Assembly: GCF_011761945.1 (NCBI RefSeq)
Contig: NZ_JAASQV010000001.1
Location: 372,001 to 436,000 of the forward strand
Reading direction: 5' to 3'
Length of the DNA: 64,000 bases
DNA from: Sphingomonas leidyi
Lineage (GTDB): Bacteria > Pseudomonadota > Alphaproteobacteria > Sphingomonadales > Sphingomonadaceae
This document shows, in pieces, positions 1-8,425 of the stretch. The position numbers were made by a program, and so were the translations under genes. The notes under the pieces are model-generated. The model ran no database searches. It was not told the origin of the DNA and saw only the letters and a program-made list of their open reading frames with translations. Numbering within the stretch: the stretch's first letter is position 1; the number at the start of each line of letters is the position of its first letter.

Positions 1-466
1 CCGGCCGGCCGGAGGTGGCCACTGCCCAGGCGCGGGCGACATATTCCGGGATGCGGCGCGCGTCCTCGATCCGCGTCGCCCATTTGGCGAGCGGGGCGAA
101 CATCGCGGGCAGGTCGATCTCCTGAAAGCCTTCGCGGTCGCGCATGCCGCGGTCGACATCGCCGACGAACAGGATCATCGGCTGCGAATCCTGCATGGCG
201 ACGTGCACGCCGATCGAGGCGTTGGTCGCGCCCGGCCCGCGCGTGACGAAGGCGATGCCGGGTCGGCCGGTCATCGCGCCATCGGCACAGGCCATGAAGC
301 CGACGCCGCCTTCCTGGCGACAGGTGACCACGTCGATCGCGGGCACGTCGTGCAGCGCGTCCAATACGGCGAGGAAGCTCTCGCCCGGCACATGGAAGAT
401 GCGGTCGCAGCCCTGTGCGACCAGGTTGTCGACGAGGATCCGGCCCCCGGTTCGTTTCGCGGTCAT
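1..466 (-). CDS. Thiamine pyrophosphate-dependent enzyme (acetolactate synthase-like), N-terminal part
   Basis: The minus strand is open from ATG at 466 to the window edge (155 residues), so only the N-terminal part is present. The translation begins MTAKRTGGRILVDNLVAQG and reads through a TPP-enzyme N-terminal (PYR) domain. A VTCRQEGGVGFMACADG segment carries the conserved glutamate that activates the TPP aminopyrimidine ring, followed by FVTRGPGATNA and a VAMQDSQPMILFVGDV stretch, all typical of acetolactate synthase, benzoylformate decarboxylase and relatives. The catalytic and C-terminal TPP-binding domains lie outside the window, so the substrate cannot be named. It is divergent from the GST gene with only 41 bp between starts, so the two promoters must overlap. 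Family assignment is strong; the specific enzyme is not determined. Confidence 0.85.
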   Translation of the reverse strand, partial: MTAKRTGGRILVDNLVAQGCDRIFHVPGESFLAVLDALHDVPAIDVVTCRQEGGVGFMACADGAMTGRPGIAFVTRGPGATNASIGVHVAMQDSQPMILFVGDVDRGMRDREGFQEIDLPAMFAPLAKWATRIEDARRIPEYVARAWAVATSGRP

Positions 467-507
467 GGCCTATCTCTAGACCGGCCGGGGCGGGAAGCGT
501 AACCCCC

Positions 508-1260
508 ATGGCCATGCTGATCATTGGCAATCATGTGTCGCCCTATGCCCGCAAGGTATTCGTCGCCCTCGATCACAAGGGCGTCGACTATGAGCTGGAC
601 CCGATCGTGCCCTTCTACGGCACCGATGCGTTCACCCGGGTCAGCCCGCTGCGCCGCATCCCGGTGCTGATCGACGGCGAGCTGGTGCTCAACGATTCGA
701 CGGTGATCGCGGAATATGTCGACGAGCGCTGGCCCGCGCCGCCGCTGATGCCGCGGGGCGCCGCCGATCGCGCCCGCGCGCGCTGGATGGAGGAATATGC
801 CGACAGCCGGCTGGGCGACCTGATCATCTGGCGGCTCTTCTACCAGAAGACGATCGTCCCCTATGTGTGGAAGCGCGAGCCCGATCATGCCCTGATCGCG
901 CAGGTGACGACCCGCGACCTGCCCGAAGCGCTCGACTGGATCGAGGCGCGGGCACCGGCGGACGGGTTCCTGTTCGACCATGTCTGCACCGCGGATTTCA
1001 CCTATGCGTGCTTCTTCCGCAACGCCTCGCTCGCCGGGTTCGAGATCGACGCGGCGCGCTGGCCGCGCACGGCGGGCTGGCTCGAGCGGGTGCGGGCGGT
1101 GCCGGCCTTTGCGGGGACGATGAAGTTCGAAGCCGCGATCGTCGGCGTGCGCTCGCCGGACCGGCCGGGCGCGTTGCGCGCGGCAGGGGCGAAGGTGGCC
1201 GAGCAAAGCTATGGCGGGCGCGAACCGCACCGTTCGATCATGCTGGGGGATGGGCCCTAG
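508..1260 (+). CDS. Glutathione S-transferase family protein
   Basis: 250 residues with the two-domain GST plan. The N-terminal thioredoxin fold (about 1-78) starts MLIIGNHVSPYARKV, has the cis-proline motif RIPVLID (Pro52) and the glutathione gamma-glutamyl-binding pair Asp63-Ser64. A helical C-terminal domain follows (about 85-225). Ser11 and Tyr13 are candidate thiol-activating residues. The substrate is unknown. I chose ATG 508; ATG 514 is an alternative, and the longer reading from upstream has no GST-like sequence. The TAG stop lies in the terminal CTAG of the dispersed palindromic element at 1257-1350, so the C-terminal tail (after about residue 215) may have been reshaped by that insertion. 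Confidence 0.85.
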   Translation: MAMLIIGNHVSPYARKVFVALDHKGVDYELDPIVPFYGTDAFTRVSPLRRIPVLIDGELVLNDSTVIAEYVDERWPAPPLMPRGAADRARARWMEEYADSRLGDLIIWRLFYQKTIVPYVWKREPDHALIAQVTTRDLPEALDWIEARAPADGFLFDHVCTADFTYACFFRNASLAGFEIDAARWPRTAGWLERVRAVPAFAGTMKFEAAIVGVRSPDRPGALRAAGAKVAEQSYGGREPHRSIMLGDGP

Positions 1261-1350
1261 GTTGCGAACCCAAACAAGTATCTGATTTTCTGTCTTCATC
1301 CCCGCGAAGGCGGGGATGACGATTGAAGGAATATGAGACCCCGACCCAGG
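1257..1350. repeat. Dispersed intergenic palindromic element, copy 1
   Basis: About 94 bp filling the junction between two convergent genes. It starts CTAGGTTG, continues through a segment ending GTATCTGATTTTC, reaches a central hairpin (CATCCCCGC / GCGGGGATG around 1296-1318) and ends ACCCAGG. A second copy in inverted orientation lies at 22416-22506 and aligns over its whole length with a few substitutions and short indels. The TAG at 1258-1260 within the first CTAG is the stop of the GST gene; the DUF1294 stop is 4 bp beyond the other end. The hairpin probably acts as a two-way terminator. It resembles REP or MITE-like elements, but no mobilising gene is present here. Confidence 0.8.
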
Positions 1351-1353
1351 CGC

Positions 1354-1632
1354 CTATTTCCGGAGCCACAGGAAGAGGAGCGCGATTCCGACGGCCAGCT
1401 GCGCGGCCGCGATCAGCATGAGATGCGTGGAGAAGGGCTGTTTCCGGGTCTTGTGGCGGAACAGCCGCCGCGCGGCGAACGCGCCGGGCGTGCCGCCGAG
1501 CAGCGCGAGCCGGAGCAGATGGGCCTCCGGAATGCGGCGCGCACCGGCGGCGGCGCGGCGCTTGTCCTGCCGGAAGCGCAGCACCGTCCACAGGTTCACG
1601 CCGATGATCCATGCGAGAAGGGCTGCGAGCAT
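1354..1632 (-). CDS. DUF1294 family small membrane protein
   Basis: 92 residues. A hydrophobic N-terminal segment (about 1-18), a basic stretch, and the family hallmark LLGGTPGAFAARRLFRHKTRK (roughly 44-64), then a second hydrophobic segment near the C-terminus (about 70-90). This matches DUF1294, small inner-membrane proteins sometimes fused to cold-shock domains; no fusion is present here. Function is unknown. The gene is convergent with the GST gene and ends just beyond the palindromic element. Confidence 0.8.
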   Translation of the reverse strand: MLAALLAWIIGVNLWTVLRFRQDKRRAAAGARRIPEAHLLRLALLGGTPGAFAARRLFRHKTRKQPFSTHLMLIAAAQLAVGIALLFLWLRK

Positions 1633-1662
1633 GTGGCGCTATCGCAGCGGAACCGTAAACGG

Positions 1663-1694
1663 AAAAGGGCCGCGCGGTTGCCCGCGCGGCCCCT
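1663..1694 (-). terminator. Rho-independent terminator of the porin gene
   Basis: An inverted repeat GGGCCGCGCGG / CCGCGCGGCCC with a short loop lies just downstream of the outer-membrane protein gene. Read on the minus strand it is followed by a CCCTTTTCC run, the layout of an intrinsic terminator. Confidence 0.75.
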
Positions 1695-1713
1695 TCCTGC
1701 TCGGATCGGAAGA

Positions 1714-2250
1714 TCAGAAGCGGACGCCGAGGCCCGCGAGCACCTGGTGGCGCTCCACGTCCTGGCTGTAGTTCGAGTAGCGATACTCGACCTTGCCGTA
1801 GAGACGCTGGCCGAAGGCGTGCTCGACGCCGGCGCCCAGGCGGAAGCCGTCGAGATTGTCGGAGACGCGGACGTTGCCGGTCTCGCCGGTGATGCGGCCG
1901 TTGGTGTAGCCGCCCTTGGCATAGACCAGGGTGGTCGGGGTGACGGCGATACCGGCGCGGACGCCCGCATACAGGTCACGGCCGGCCTTCACGGTGACGC
2001 CGGCGTCCGTGGCCTTGGTGGTCGAGCCGGTCACTTCGGCGTCGACGCCGAACACGGCCTTGCCGCGCTGCAGGTCATAGCCGATGGCGCCGCCATAGAC
2101 GAAACCCGACTTGCCGTCGCCATCGCCGTTCACGCGGTCCCAGCCGCCGATCACTTCGGCGCGCGGACCCTGGAAGGTGCCGTCCTGCGCGAGGGCGGGG
2201 GTTGCGGTGGCCGCCACGAGGGCGAGCGCGGTCGTTGCGAGAATTCGCAT
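1714..2250 (-). CDS. Outer-membrane beta-barrel protein (porin/OmpA-like, 8-stranded type)
   Basis: 178 residues with a clear signal peptide (cleavage after ATPALAQ, about residue 22). It then shows alternating short beta-strands with aromatic girdles: AEVIGGWDRV, GFVYGGAIGYD, AVFGVDAEV, LYAGVRAGI, LVYAKGGYT, GFRLGAGVEH, LYGKVEYRYS, HQVLAGLGVRF. It ends in phenylalanine, the BAM recognition signature. Length and pattern match the small opacity/OmpX-like barrels annotated as porin family protein in sphingomonads. It sits in the outer membrane; whether it is a channel or a structural protein cannot be told. An AGGAAAAG Shine-Dalgarno precedes the ATG. It is divergent from scoA across a 280-bp gap with an AT-rich patch near 2330-2360 that may hold the promoter. 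Confidence 0.85.
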   Translation of the reverse strand: MRILATTALALVAATATPALAQDGTFQGPRAEVIGGWDRVNGDGDGKSGFVYGGAIGYDLQRGKAVFGVDAEVTGSTTKATDAGVTVKAGRDLYAGVRAGIAVTPTTLVYAKGGYTNGRITGETGNVRVSDNLDGFRLGAGVEHAFGQRLYGKVEYRYSNYSQDVERHQVLAGLGVRF

Positions 2251-2530
2251 TTCTTTTCCTACCTTTGGACTTTGATACTCAGGTTCGGATGGCCATCCGG
2301 GCCTCTACGTAGGCCTCCGATTCCGCAGTGCAATATGGCAATTTAATTACAATCCTGCCGTGTTGCCTTTGTGCCACACCGCCGGTTCCGATCATCTCCT
2401 GTTCAGCTTGGATCGGGGGCGATCCCGCCCGTTGCTGCGGTGCAGCGAAGTTGAAAGCCGGTTCAGGTTCGCTTGACCGGACCTTCCGCGCCGGACTATC
2501 GCCCCCGGCGAAGTCAGGAGAGAATCGCGG

Positions 2531-3250
2531 ATGAAGAAGCTCTACCCCAACGCCGAAGCAGCGCTGGAAGGGCTGCTGTTCGACGGCATGACGATCTGCG
2601 CGGGCGGTTTCGGCTTGTGCGGCATTCCCGAGCGGCTGATCGATGCGATCCGCGATGCCGGGACCCGGGACCTCACCATCGCCTCGAACAATGCCGGCAT
2701 CGACGGCGAGGGGCTGGGCAAGCTGCTGCGGACGCGCCAGGTGAAGAAGATGATCTCGTCCTATGTCGGCGAGAACAAGGAGTTCGAGCGGCAATATCTG
2801 TCGGGCGAGCTCGAAGTGGAATTCTGCCCCCAGGGCACGCTGGCCGAGCGCTGCCGTGCGGGCGGGGCGGGCATTCCGGGCTTCTACACCAGGACCGGCG
2901 TCGGCACGCAGGTGGCCGAGGGCAAGGAAGTGAAGGTCTTCGACGGCGAGGAATATATCCTCGAGCGCGGCATCCGCAGCGACCTGTCGATCATCAAGGG
3001 CTGGAAGGCCGACGAGGCGGGCAACCTGATCTTCCGCAAGACCGCGCGCAACTTCAACCAGCCGATGGCGACGGCGGGGCGCATCTGCGTCGCCGAGGTG
3101 GAGGAAGTGGTGCCGGTGGGCAGCCTCGATCCCGACCAGATCCATCTGCCGGGCATCTATGTGAAGCGCATGATCGTCGGCGCGCCCTATGACAAGAAGA
3201 TCGAGTTCCGGACCACCCGTCCCCGCGCAGAGGCCCAGGGGGCCGCGTGA
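2531..3250 (+). CDS. scoA: 3-oxoacid CoA-transferase subunit A
   Basis: 239 residues. CoA-transferase family I, alpha subunit: the CoA-binding glycine motif AGGFGLCGIP lies at residues 24-33, followed by the family segments LTIASNNAG and YVGENKEFERQYLSGELEVE. With subunit B it transfers CoA from succinyl-CoA to acetoacetate or another 3-oxoacid in the cytoplasm. A typical alpha subunit is about 230-240 residues, so this one is complete. The next gene starts on GTG overlapping this stop (GTGA). The partner scoB is 1.4 kb downstream, with two unrelated genes between, all on one strand and nearly gapless, so one transcript is likely. Which acyl-CoA is used is inferred from family only. Confidence 0.92.
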   Translation: MKKLYPNAEAALEGLLFDGMTICAGGFGLCGIPERLIDAIRDAGTRDLTIASNNAGIDGEGLGKLLRTRQVKKMISSYVGENKEFERQYLSGELEVEFCPQGTLAERCRAGGAGIPGFYTRTGVGTQVAEGKEVKVFDGEEYILERGIRSDLSIIKGWKADEAGNLIFRKTARNFNQPMATAGRICVAEVEEVVPVGSLDPDQIHLPGIYVKRMIVGAPYDKKIEFRTTRPRAEAQGAA

Positions 3251-4308
3251 GCCGCGTCTGCGCGATCGCGGGCCTCGCGCTTGCCGCGAGCGGCCTTTCG
3301 GGCTGCGTCGCCGCGGCGGCGGTGCCGCTCGGTGCCGCGGTGGGCGTGATCAAGACGTCGCAGGACCACAAGCGCAAGAAGGGCAAGGCGGAGCGGCCGG
3401 CGCCGCAGCCGGGCCAGGTCTTCGAGACCGAGGACGGCCAGAAGATCCAGGTCACCAACCTGACCGCGCTGCCGCCGCCGGGCGGCGTGCCGGCGCTGCC
3501 GGCTCCCGTGCCGGGAAGCGTGCCGCCCGAGATGCAGTTCCTCTACGGCTCGGGCGAGGCTTCGGCGCTCAGCCTCCAGGCCTATGCGGCGCTGTGGAGC
3601 TATGTCCATGGCGAGCTGCGCTTCCGCCGCGACAAGAGCCAGATCACCTCGGTCGTGATGACGCGCGATTCGACGCTGACTTCGCCGCGGTTCGAGACGT
3701 GCGGCAAGCGCCCGCTCGCCGTGGTGTTCGACGTGGACGAGACGGTGCTGCTCAACCTGGGCTTCGAGAGCGATGCCGCCCGGCGCGGGCCCGGCTATGA
3801 CCAGGCCCGCTGGGCGCGCTGGGAGGAAACCGGGGCGGACAAGGTGGAGGCGGTGCCCGGCGCCGCCGAGACGATCGCGGCGATCCGTGGCGACGGCATC
3901 ACCGTGATCTACAACACCAATCGCTCGGCGAGCACCGCCGCCTTCACGATCCGGGCGCTCGAGCGTGCCGGGCTGGGGCCGGTGACGCTCGGCGACACGC
4001 TGATCCTGCGCGACGACGCCGCGCCCGGCGGCAAGGACGAGCGGCGCTGGAAGATCGCCGAGCGCTATTGCATCGTCGCGATGGGCGGCGACCAGCTCGG
4101 CGACTTCAGCGACTTGTTCAACGCCAAGGACCTGTCGGTTTCCGCCCGGCGCAACACCACTGCCAACACGCTGATCGCGCCGCTCTGGGGGCATGGCTGG
4201 TTCATCCTGCCCAACCCCGTTTACGGCACCGGCCTGAAGGGCGGGATGGACGAGGTGTTCCCCAAGGACAAGCAATGGGCCGATCCGGCCGAGGCGGCGA
4301 AACCATGA
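3247..4308 (+). CDS. HAD-family acid phosphatase, lipoprotein (class B / 5'-nucleotidase e(P4)-like)
   Basis: 353 residues from GTG 3247, overlapping the scoA stop by 4 bases. The N-terminus has a lipobox, LSGC, with the lipidated cysteine at residue 20, so the protein is probably anchored in a membrane facing the periplasm. HAD motif I, DVDET (162-166), gives the nucleophile Asp162 and the acid/base Asp164. Motif II lies around YNTNRSAS (near 210), and the late acidic motif GDQLGDFSD near 280. The DVDET variant and the lipoprotein signal fit class B or P4-type acid phosphatases that strip phosphate from nucleotides. A basic-then-proline-rich linker (about 40-95) precedes the catalytic domain. 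Its place between two CoA-transferase subunits is unusual. Confidence 0.85.
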   Translation: MSRVCAIAGLALAASGLSGCVAAAAVPLGAAVGVIKTSQDHKRKKGKAERPAPQPGQVFETEDGQKIQVTNLTALPPPGGVPALPAPVPGSVPPEMQFLYGSGEASALSLQAYAALWSYVHGELRFRRDKSQITSVVMTRDSTLTSPRFETCGKRPLAVVFDVDETVLLNLGFESDAARRGPGYDQARWARWEETGADKVEAVPGAAETIAAIRGDGITVIYNTNRSASTAAFTIRALERAGLGPVTLGDTLILRDDAAPGGKDERRWKIAERYCIVAMGGDQLGDFSDLFNAKDLSVSARRNTTANTLIAPLWGHGWFILPNPVYGTGLKGGMDEVFPKDKQWADPAEAAKP

Positions 4309-4625
4309 GCTGGTTGCGCCGATCCGAGCCGGAGCATCCCGGCGCCCTTCCGCTCGAGGGGCATGCGGGCCTGACGGATGATTATTTCGAGCTGGCCCGA
4401 TTTTGGGTGAGCGCCGAGCAAGGCCGTTCGTTCAGCATCGTCGGCACCATGACGCATTGGCCGCCGGAACTGCTTGGCTCGCTGCTCGTCGAGTGTGTCC
4501 AGACCGCCGCAGCCGGCTATTCCGCACACACGGGCCTGCCGGAGGCCGAGGTACTGCAAGGAATCTGGCGGGGATTTGACGAGGAGCGCGCCCGGTTGGT
4601 GGCCGACGGCGCAGAGGAGAACTGA
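4305..4625 (+). CDS. DUF5076-like small protein
   Basis: 106 residues, beginning MSWLRRSEPEHPGALPLEG; its ATG overlaps the phosphatase stop (ATGA). The sequence ELARFWVSAEQGRSFSIVG (about 29-47), followed by PPELLGSLLVECVQTAA, matches what I recall of DUF5076, small cytoplasmic proteins known mainly from sphingomonads and relatives. There is no signal peptide or membrane segment. The function is unknown. It is translationally coupled to the phosphatase and lies 3 bp before scoB, so it is made from the same operon. Confidence 0.65.
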   Translation: MSWLRRSEPEHPGALPLEGHAGLTDDYFELARFWVSAEQGRSFSIVGTMTHWPPELLGSLLVECVQTAAAGYSAHTGLPEAEVLQGIWRGFDEERARLVADGAEEN

Positions 4626-4628
4626 GAA

Positions 4629-5279
4629 ATGCCCTGGACACGCGATGAAATGGCGGCACGCGCCGCGAAGGAGCTGCGGGACGGCTTCTACGTCAACCTG
4701 GGCATCGGCATTCCCACGCTGGTGGCGAACCATATTCCCGACGGCGTGGAAGTCACGCTCCAGTCGGAGAACGGCATGCTCGGCATCGGGCCGTTCCCCT
4801 ATGACGACGAAGTCGATCCCGATCTGATCAATGCCGGCAAGCAGACGATCAGCGAACTGCCCCAGTCGGCCTATTTCGGATCGGAGCAGAGCTTCGCGAT
4901 GATCCGCGGCGGCCATATCGACCTTACCGTGCTCGGCGCCATGGAGATCAGCGAGACCGGCGACATCGCCAACTGGATGATCCCCGGCAAGATGATCAAG
5001 GGCATGGGCGGCGCGATGGACCTGGTCGCGGGCGTGAAGAAGATCATCGTGGTGATGGAGCACAATTCCAAGAACGGCGATCCCAAGTTCGTGCCGAGCT
5101 GCGAACTGCCGCTCACCGGCAGGAACGTGGTCGACATGATCATCACCGACCTCGCGGTGTTCCAGCGCGCGGATCATGATTCGCCCTTCCGCCTGGTCGA
5201 GCTGGCGCCCGGCGTCACCGAAGCGGAAGTCGCGGAGAAGACGACGGCAAAGTACGAAGTGGCGCTGGTCGCCGCTTGA
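4629..5279 (+). CDS. scoB: 3-oxoacid CoA-transferase subunit B
   Basis: 216 residues. CoA-transferase beta subunit with GIGIPTLV (25-32) and the catalytic SENG motif (46-49), where Glu47 forms the glutamyl-CoA thioester. [12 protein letters not shown] and the [15 protein letters not shown] segment also match the family. Length is normal. It works with ScoA in ketone-body or 3-oxoacid activation. The spacing of 3 bp to the preceding gene indicates one operon. Confidence 0.93.
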   Translation: MPWTRDEMAARAAKELRDGFYVNLGIGIPTLVANHIPDGVEVTLQSENGMLGIGPFPYDDEVDPDLINAGKQTISELPQSAYFGSEQSFAMIRGGHIDLTVLGAMEISETGDIANWMIPGKMIKGMGGAMDLVAGVKKIIVVMEHNSKNGDPKFVPSCELPLTGRNVVDMIITDLAVFQRADHDSPFRLVELAPGVTEAEVAEKTTAKYEVALVAA

Positions 5280-5357
5280 GGGGCGGCATGGCCACATGAC
5301 TGCGAATTAATCTTCGCCCGGCTGGCGGGGGCGGAAACAAAGGCGTAGCATTCTTCG

Positions 5358-6041
5358 ATGCTAGCATGGTTCCGCCGCCGTTATCTCGACCTGCTCGGCT
5401 CGATCTATATCTATAACGAGCATCGTGGGTACACGAGCATCGACCGGGTGCTCGAGGCAGTTAAGGCGCGGGCACCCGACGATCATGCGCTGATCGCCGC
5501 CATCGAGAAGCACCGGGCCGACGAGCGCAAGCATTATGTGATGTTCAAGCGCTGGTTCGAGCTGCAGGGCAAGATGCCGCTGCAGGTCGACCGGACCTGC
5601 GGGCATATCGACCGGTTCGTCGAGATCATGTTCCGTCGCACGATCGACGAGCTCGATACCCAGGCGGTGATCGATGACGACGCGCAGTTCGAGAAGCTGT
5701 GCCGGGTGATCTCCCTCACCGAACGGCGCGGCTACAAGCAGGTCGATGTCCTGCTCCGGCATCCGCTGGTGCGGCACGACAAGGTGCTGATGAAGATCTT
5801 CCGGGTCATCGAGAAGGACGAGCCGAGCCACTGGGCGCCCTATGATGGCTGGCTCAAGGCGAACGGCAAGCGCGATCCCCGATGGTGGGAGCGTGCGATC
5901 GACGGGTTCATCCATTCCGAGCTGCTGTTCCTCAAGCTGCCGGTGCTGTTCCTCAATCCGGGCGTGAGGCGCCGCACCGAATGGGCGGATGCGCGCGAAC
6001 CTGCGGAGGCCCGCGCTTCCGCCATCCCCAGCCTGGCCTGA
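5358..6041 (+). CDS. Ferritin-like di-iron domain protein
   Basis: 227 residues, mostly helical. Two ExxH motifs, E56-RK-H59 and E155-PS-H158, each with a further upstream glutamate (Glu50, and Glu122 in SLTERRGYK), give the ligand set of a ferritin-like four-helix di-iron bundle. A hydrophobic C-terminal stretch, ELLFLKLPVLFLNPG, could be a membrane anchor. Proteins of this shape are annotated as ferritin-like domain proteins in sphingomonads. The reaction (oxidase, hydroxylase or iron storage) is not known. It follows scoB by 78 bp and may have its own promoter. Confidence 0.7.
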   Translation: MLAWFRRRYLDLLGSIYIYNEHRGYTSIDRVLEAVKARAPDDHALIAAIEKHRADERKHYVMFKRWFELQGKMPLQVDRTCGHIDRFVEIMFRRTIDELDTQAVIDDDAQFEKLCRVISLTERRGYKQVDVLLRHPLVRHDKVLMKIFRVIEKDEPSHWAPYDGWLKANGKRDPRWWERAIDGFIHSELLFLKLPVLFLNPGVRRRTEWADAREPAEARASAIPSLA

Positions 6042-6226
6042 TCCTGCCGCTTTCGACGCGCATGCGTGCGGCATGGTCGCCGGCATGTCCGGATTCGTCG
6101 CAACATTGCGGCACGGCCCGCCCATCCGATGCATGGGAGTTCGCCGCAGCATCAAGGTCGCACTGCTGCAACCTGCCGGAGAGGGTGTGCCGGGATATCG
6201 GCGCACGGGCGTAACGGGGTTTGTGC

Positions 6227-6445
6227 ATGCGTAGGATGGTCTGCGGCCTGACCGGGCTGATCTGTTTCTTTGCCGCCATGGATCTGTCGACCGGCCTCGA
6301 GCATGGCGATGCCGCGGCCGAGGCGGAGCGGGGGCGCGGCCTCGGCCGTGCCGCCCATGGCCGCGAGGCGGGCGCCGCGCATTTCTCCACGCATTGGACC
6401 GCGCCGTCTTGCCGCTATCTCGTGTCGGACTGGCAGCGGAGCTGA
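6227..6445 (+). CDS. Possible small secreted protein (doubtful)
   Basis: A 72-residue reading frame in the 424-bp stretch between the ferritin-like gene and the SDR gene. It begins MRRMVCGLTGLICFFAAM, which looks like a short signal peptide or anchor, followed by an Ala/Glu/Arg-rich tail with no motif. I see no convincing Shine-Dalgarno. The rest of the gap (6042-6226) holds nothing I recognise. It may be chance; listed because nothing else explains this stretch. Confidence 0.25.
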   Translation: MRRMVCGLTGLICFFAAMDLSTGLEHGDAAAEAERGRGLGRAAHGREAGAAHFSTHWTAPSCRYLVSDWQRS

Positions 6446-6465
6446 CGCTCGTCTATCGAGCGCCC

Positions 6466-7428
6466 ATGCACATTCTCCTGACGGGCTCGTCCGGCTGGCT
6501 CGGCCGTTTTCTCGCACCCCTGCTTCGTGCGGAAGGGCATGCCGTCACCGGGCTCGACATAGCGCCGGGCGCGGACACCGATGTGATCGGATCGGTCGCC
6601 GACCGCGCACTGGTCGACCGGGTCTTTGCCGAACGCGGGATCGACGCAGTGATCCATGGCGGCGCGCTGCACAAGCCCGACATCGCGCGCTATCCGGCCC
6701 AGGCGTTCGTCGACGTCAACGTCGCCGGTACGCTGAACCTGCTCGAGGCCGCGGCCAGGGCCGGGCACGACCGGTTCGTCTTCACCTCCACCACGTCGCT
6801 GATGATCAGCCAGACGATCCGTGACGAGGCCGGGGAGGCGGCGACATGGCTCGACGAGGATTCGGGGCCGATCGAGCCGCGCAACATCTATGGGGTCACC
6901 AAGCTCGCCGCCGAGCAGCTCTGCCGGCTGGCCTGGCTGAACGACGGGCTCAATTGCGTCGTGCTGCGCACCAGCCGCTTCTTCCCGGAGGAGGACGACA
7001 CCCATCGCGGGCTTTCCGGCGAGAACATGAAGGCCAACGAGCTGCTGCATCGCCGGCTGACCGCGGAAGATGCCGCGAGGGCCCATCTGTGCGCGCTCGA
7101 AAAGGCCCCGGAGATCGGCTTCGATGTCTTCATCGTCTCGGCGCCCACGCCCTTTGCGCGCGCGGACTGCGCCGCGCTCAAGGCCGATGCGCGCGCGGTG
7201 ATCGCGCGCCACTTCCCCGACGCCCCGGAGCTATATCGTGCCCGGGGCTGGGAACTCCCCGCGAGCATCGGCCGCATATATGACGCCGCGCGCGCCGAAC
7301 GACGCCTCGGCTTCCGGTGCGAGACCGGGTTCGAGGAAGTCCTGGATGCGCTGCGGACGGGACGGCCGCTGCCCTTTGCCCATGATCCGGCCTATGTCTC
7401 GCCCAAGGAGCCGACGGGCGCTGCGTGA
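6466..7428 (+). CDS. NAD(P)-dependent epimerase/dehydratase (extended SDR)
   Basis: 320 residues. Rossmann nucleotide-binding motif TGSSGWLG (6-13), catalytic YGVTK (Tyr142, Lys146), and Ser/Thr residues FTSTTS (107-112) as the third catalytic element. These define an extended short-chain dehydrogenase/reductase of the sugar epimerase type. The substrate is probably a nucleotide sugar or similar, but nothing nearby fixes it. ATG 466 bases past 6 kb is chosen because the Rossmann fold starts directly after it; an upstream in-frame start would add a non-homologous leader. Confidence 0.85.
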   Translation: MHILLTGSSGWLGRFLAPLLRAEGHAVTGLDIAPGADTDVIGSVADRALVDRVFAERGIDAVIHGGALHKPDIARYPAQAFVDVNVAGTLNLLEAAARAGHDRFVFTSTTSLMISQTIRDEAGEAATWLDEDSGPIEPRNIYGVTKLAAEQLCRLAWLNDGLNCVVLRTSRFFPEEDDTHRGLSGENMKANELLHRRLTAEDAARAHLCALEKAPEIGFDVFIVSAPTPFARADCAALKADARAVIARHFPDAPELYRARGWELPASIGRIYDAARAERRLGFRCETGFEEVLDALRTGRPLPFAHDPAYVSPKEPTGAA

Positions 7429-7511
7429 CCCGCAAGGGGCGGATGGGCTTCGTCGCGGCGGTGTAACGAAACTAGGCTCTGGATCGCGCCCGGGAATCCG
7501 GGGGGAATCCG

Positions 7512-8348
7512 ATGCGCAATGTGGTGAAGCTGTTCGAGGCCCTGGTGGCGATCGCGATCGTGCTGGCGGCCGGGCTCTTCGTCGGTTCCGAATGGATCAT
7601 CGAACGCAGTCACGCCGCGCCGGACGACAGGATCGCCATTCCCCGCGATCCGGCGGCGGTCGCGGAGGGGGGCAGGCTCGCCACGCTGGCGGGCTGCCGC
7701 GGCTGCCACGGCCGGAATGGCGAGGGGCGCGTCTGGGCCAGCGACCGGCTGAACGGCACGATCGCGCCGCCGGCCCTCGCCCGCAAGCTCGCGGGGTATT
7801 CGGACGCCGAACTCGTCCGGCTGATCCGCTACGGCGTGAAGCGCGACGGCGGCTCGCTCTTCCTCATGCCGACACAGGCGCTGCGCAGCTGGGCCGACGA
7901 GGATCTCGGCCGGATCATTGCCTGGCTGCGCACGCTGAAGCCGGACGCGAGGGATTCGCGGGCGGAGACCAGTTACGGCCCGTTGCCGCGCCTGGGCATG
8001 CTGACCGGCGGCTTCGAGGAAAGCCGTCGCACCGTCCGGCTCGCGCCGGCGCATCGCCCGCCCGAGACCGGCCGCTATGTCTATGACACCACCTGCGCCG
8101 CATGCCACCGGCTGGGCGACGACCATGCGCTGGGCGACGGGCCGGTCGCCCCCGCGCTGGCGGCCAAGGCCGCCGGCTATGATCCCGCGGCTTTCCGCAG
8201 GCTGTTGCGCACCGGAGCGGGGCGGCATGGCCACGATGTCGGGCGCATGTCGGTCGTCGCCCGGGAGGCGACCCATGCGCTCGGCGACATGGAGATCGCG
8301 GCGCTCCATGCCTATCTGAGGGGCGAGGCGGCGCGGCTGGGCCGCTGA
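7512..8348 (+). CDS. Membrane-anchored dihaem cytochrome c
   Basis: 278 residues. An N-terminal hydrophobic segment (about 8-27) works as an uncleaved anchor or signal peptide. Two class I cytochrome c domains follow, with haem motifs CRGCH (62-66) and CAACH (195-199). Met119 in FLMPTQ is the likely distal ligand of haem 1, and a methionine in the C-terminal domain (RMSVV) may serve haem 2. The layout matches electron-donating subunits of periplasmic dehydrogenases such as alcohol, aldehyde or gluconate dehydrogenase, but no dehydrogenase gene is adjacent. Two-domain length is normal. Confidence 0.87.
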   Translation: MRNVVKLFEALVAIAIVLAAGLFVGSEWIIERSHAAPDDRIAIPRDPAAVAEGGRLATLAGCRGCHGRNGEGRVWASDRLNGTIAPPALARKLAGYSDAELVRLIRYGVKRDGGSLFLMPTQALRSWADEDLGRIIAWLRTLKPDARDSRAETSYGPLPRLGMLTGGFEESRRTVRLAPAHRPPETGRYVYDTTCAACHRLGDDHALGDGPVAPALAAKAAGYDPAAFRRLLRTGAGRHGHDVGRMSVVAREATHALGDMEIAALHAYLRGEAARLGR

Positions 8349-8425
8349 CCGGAGAATAGTTCAACTATGCGATGGAAAATTGCACGAACGCTTGCCTGTG
8401 CGCAAGAATCGACTAAAGCGCCCGC

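Noticed and set aside
5989..6234. Overlapping small frames at 5989-6251
   Set aside because: They lack ribosome binding sites, overlap the ferritin-like gene and have random Arg/Pro/His composition.
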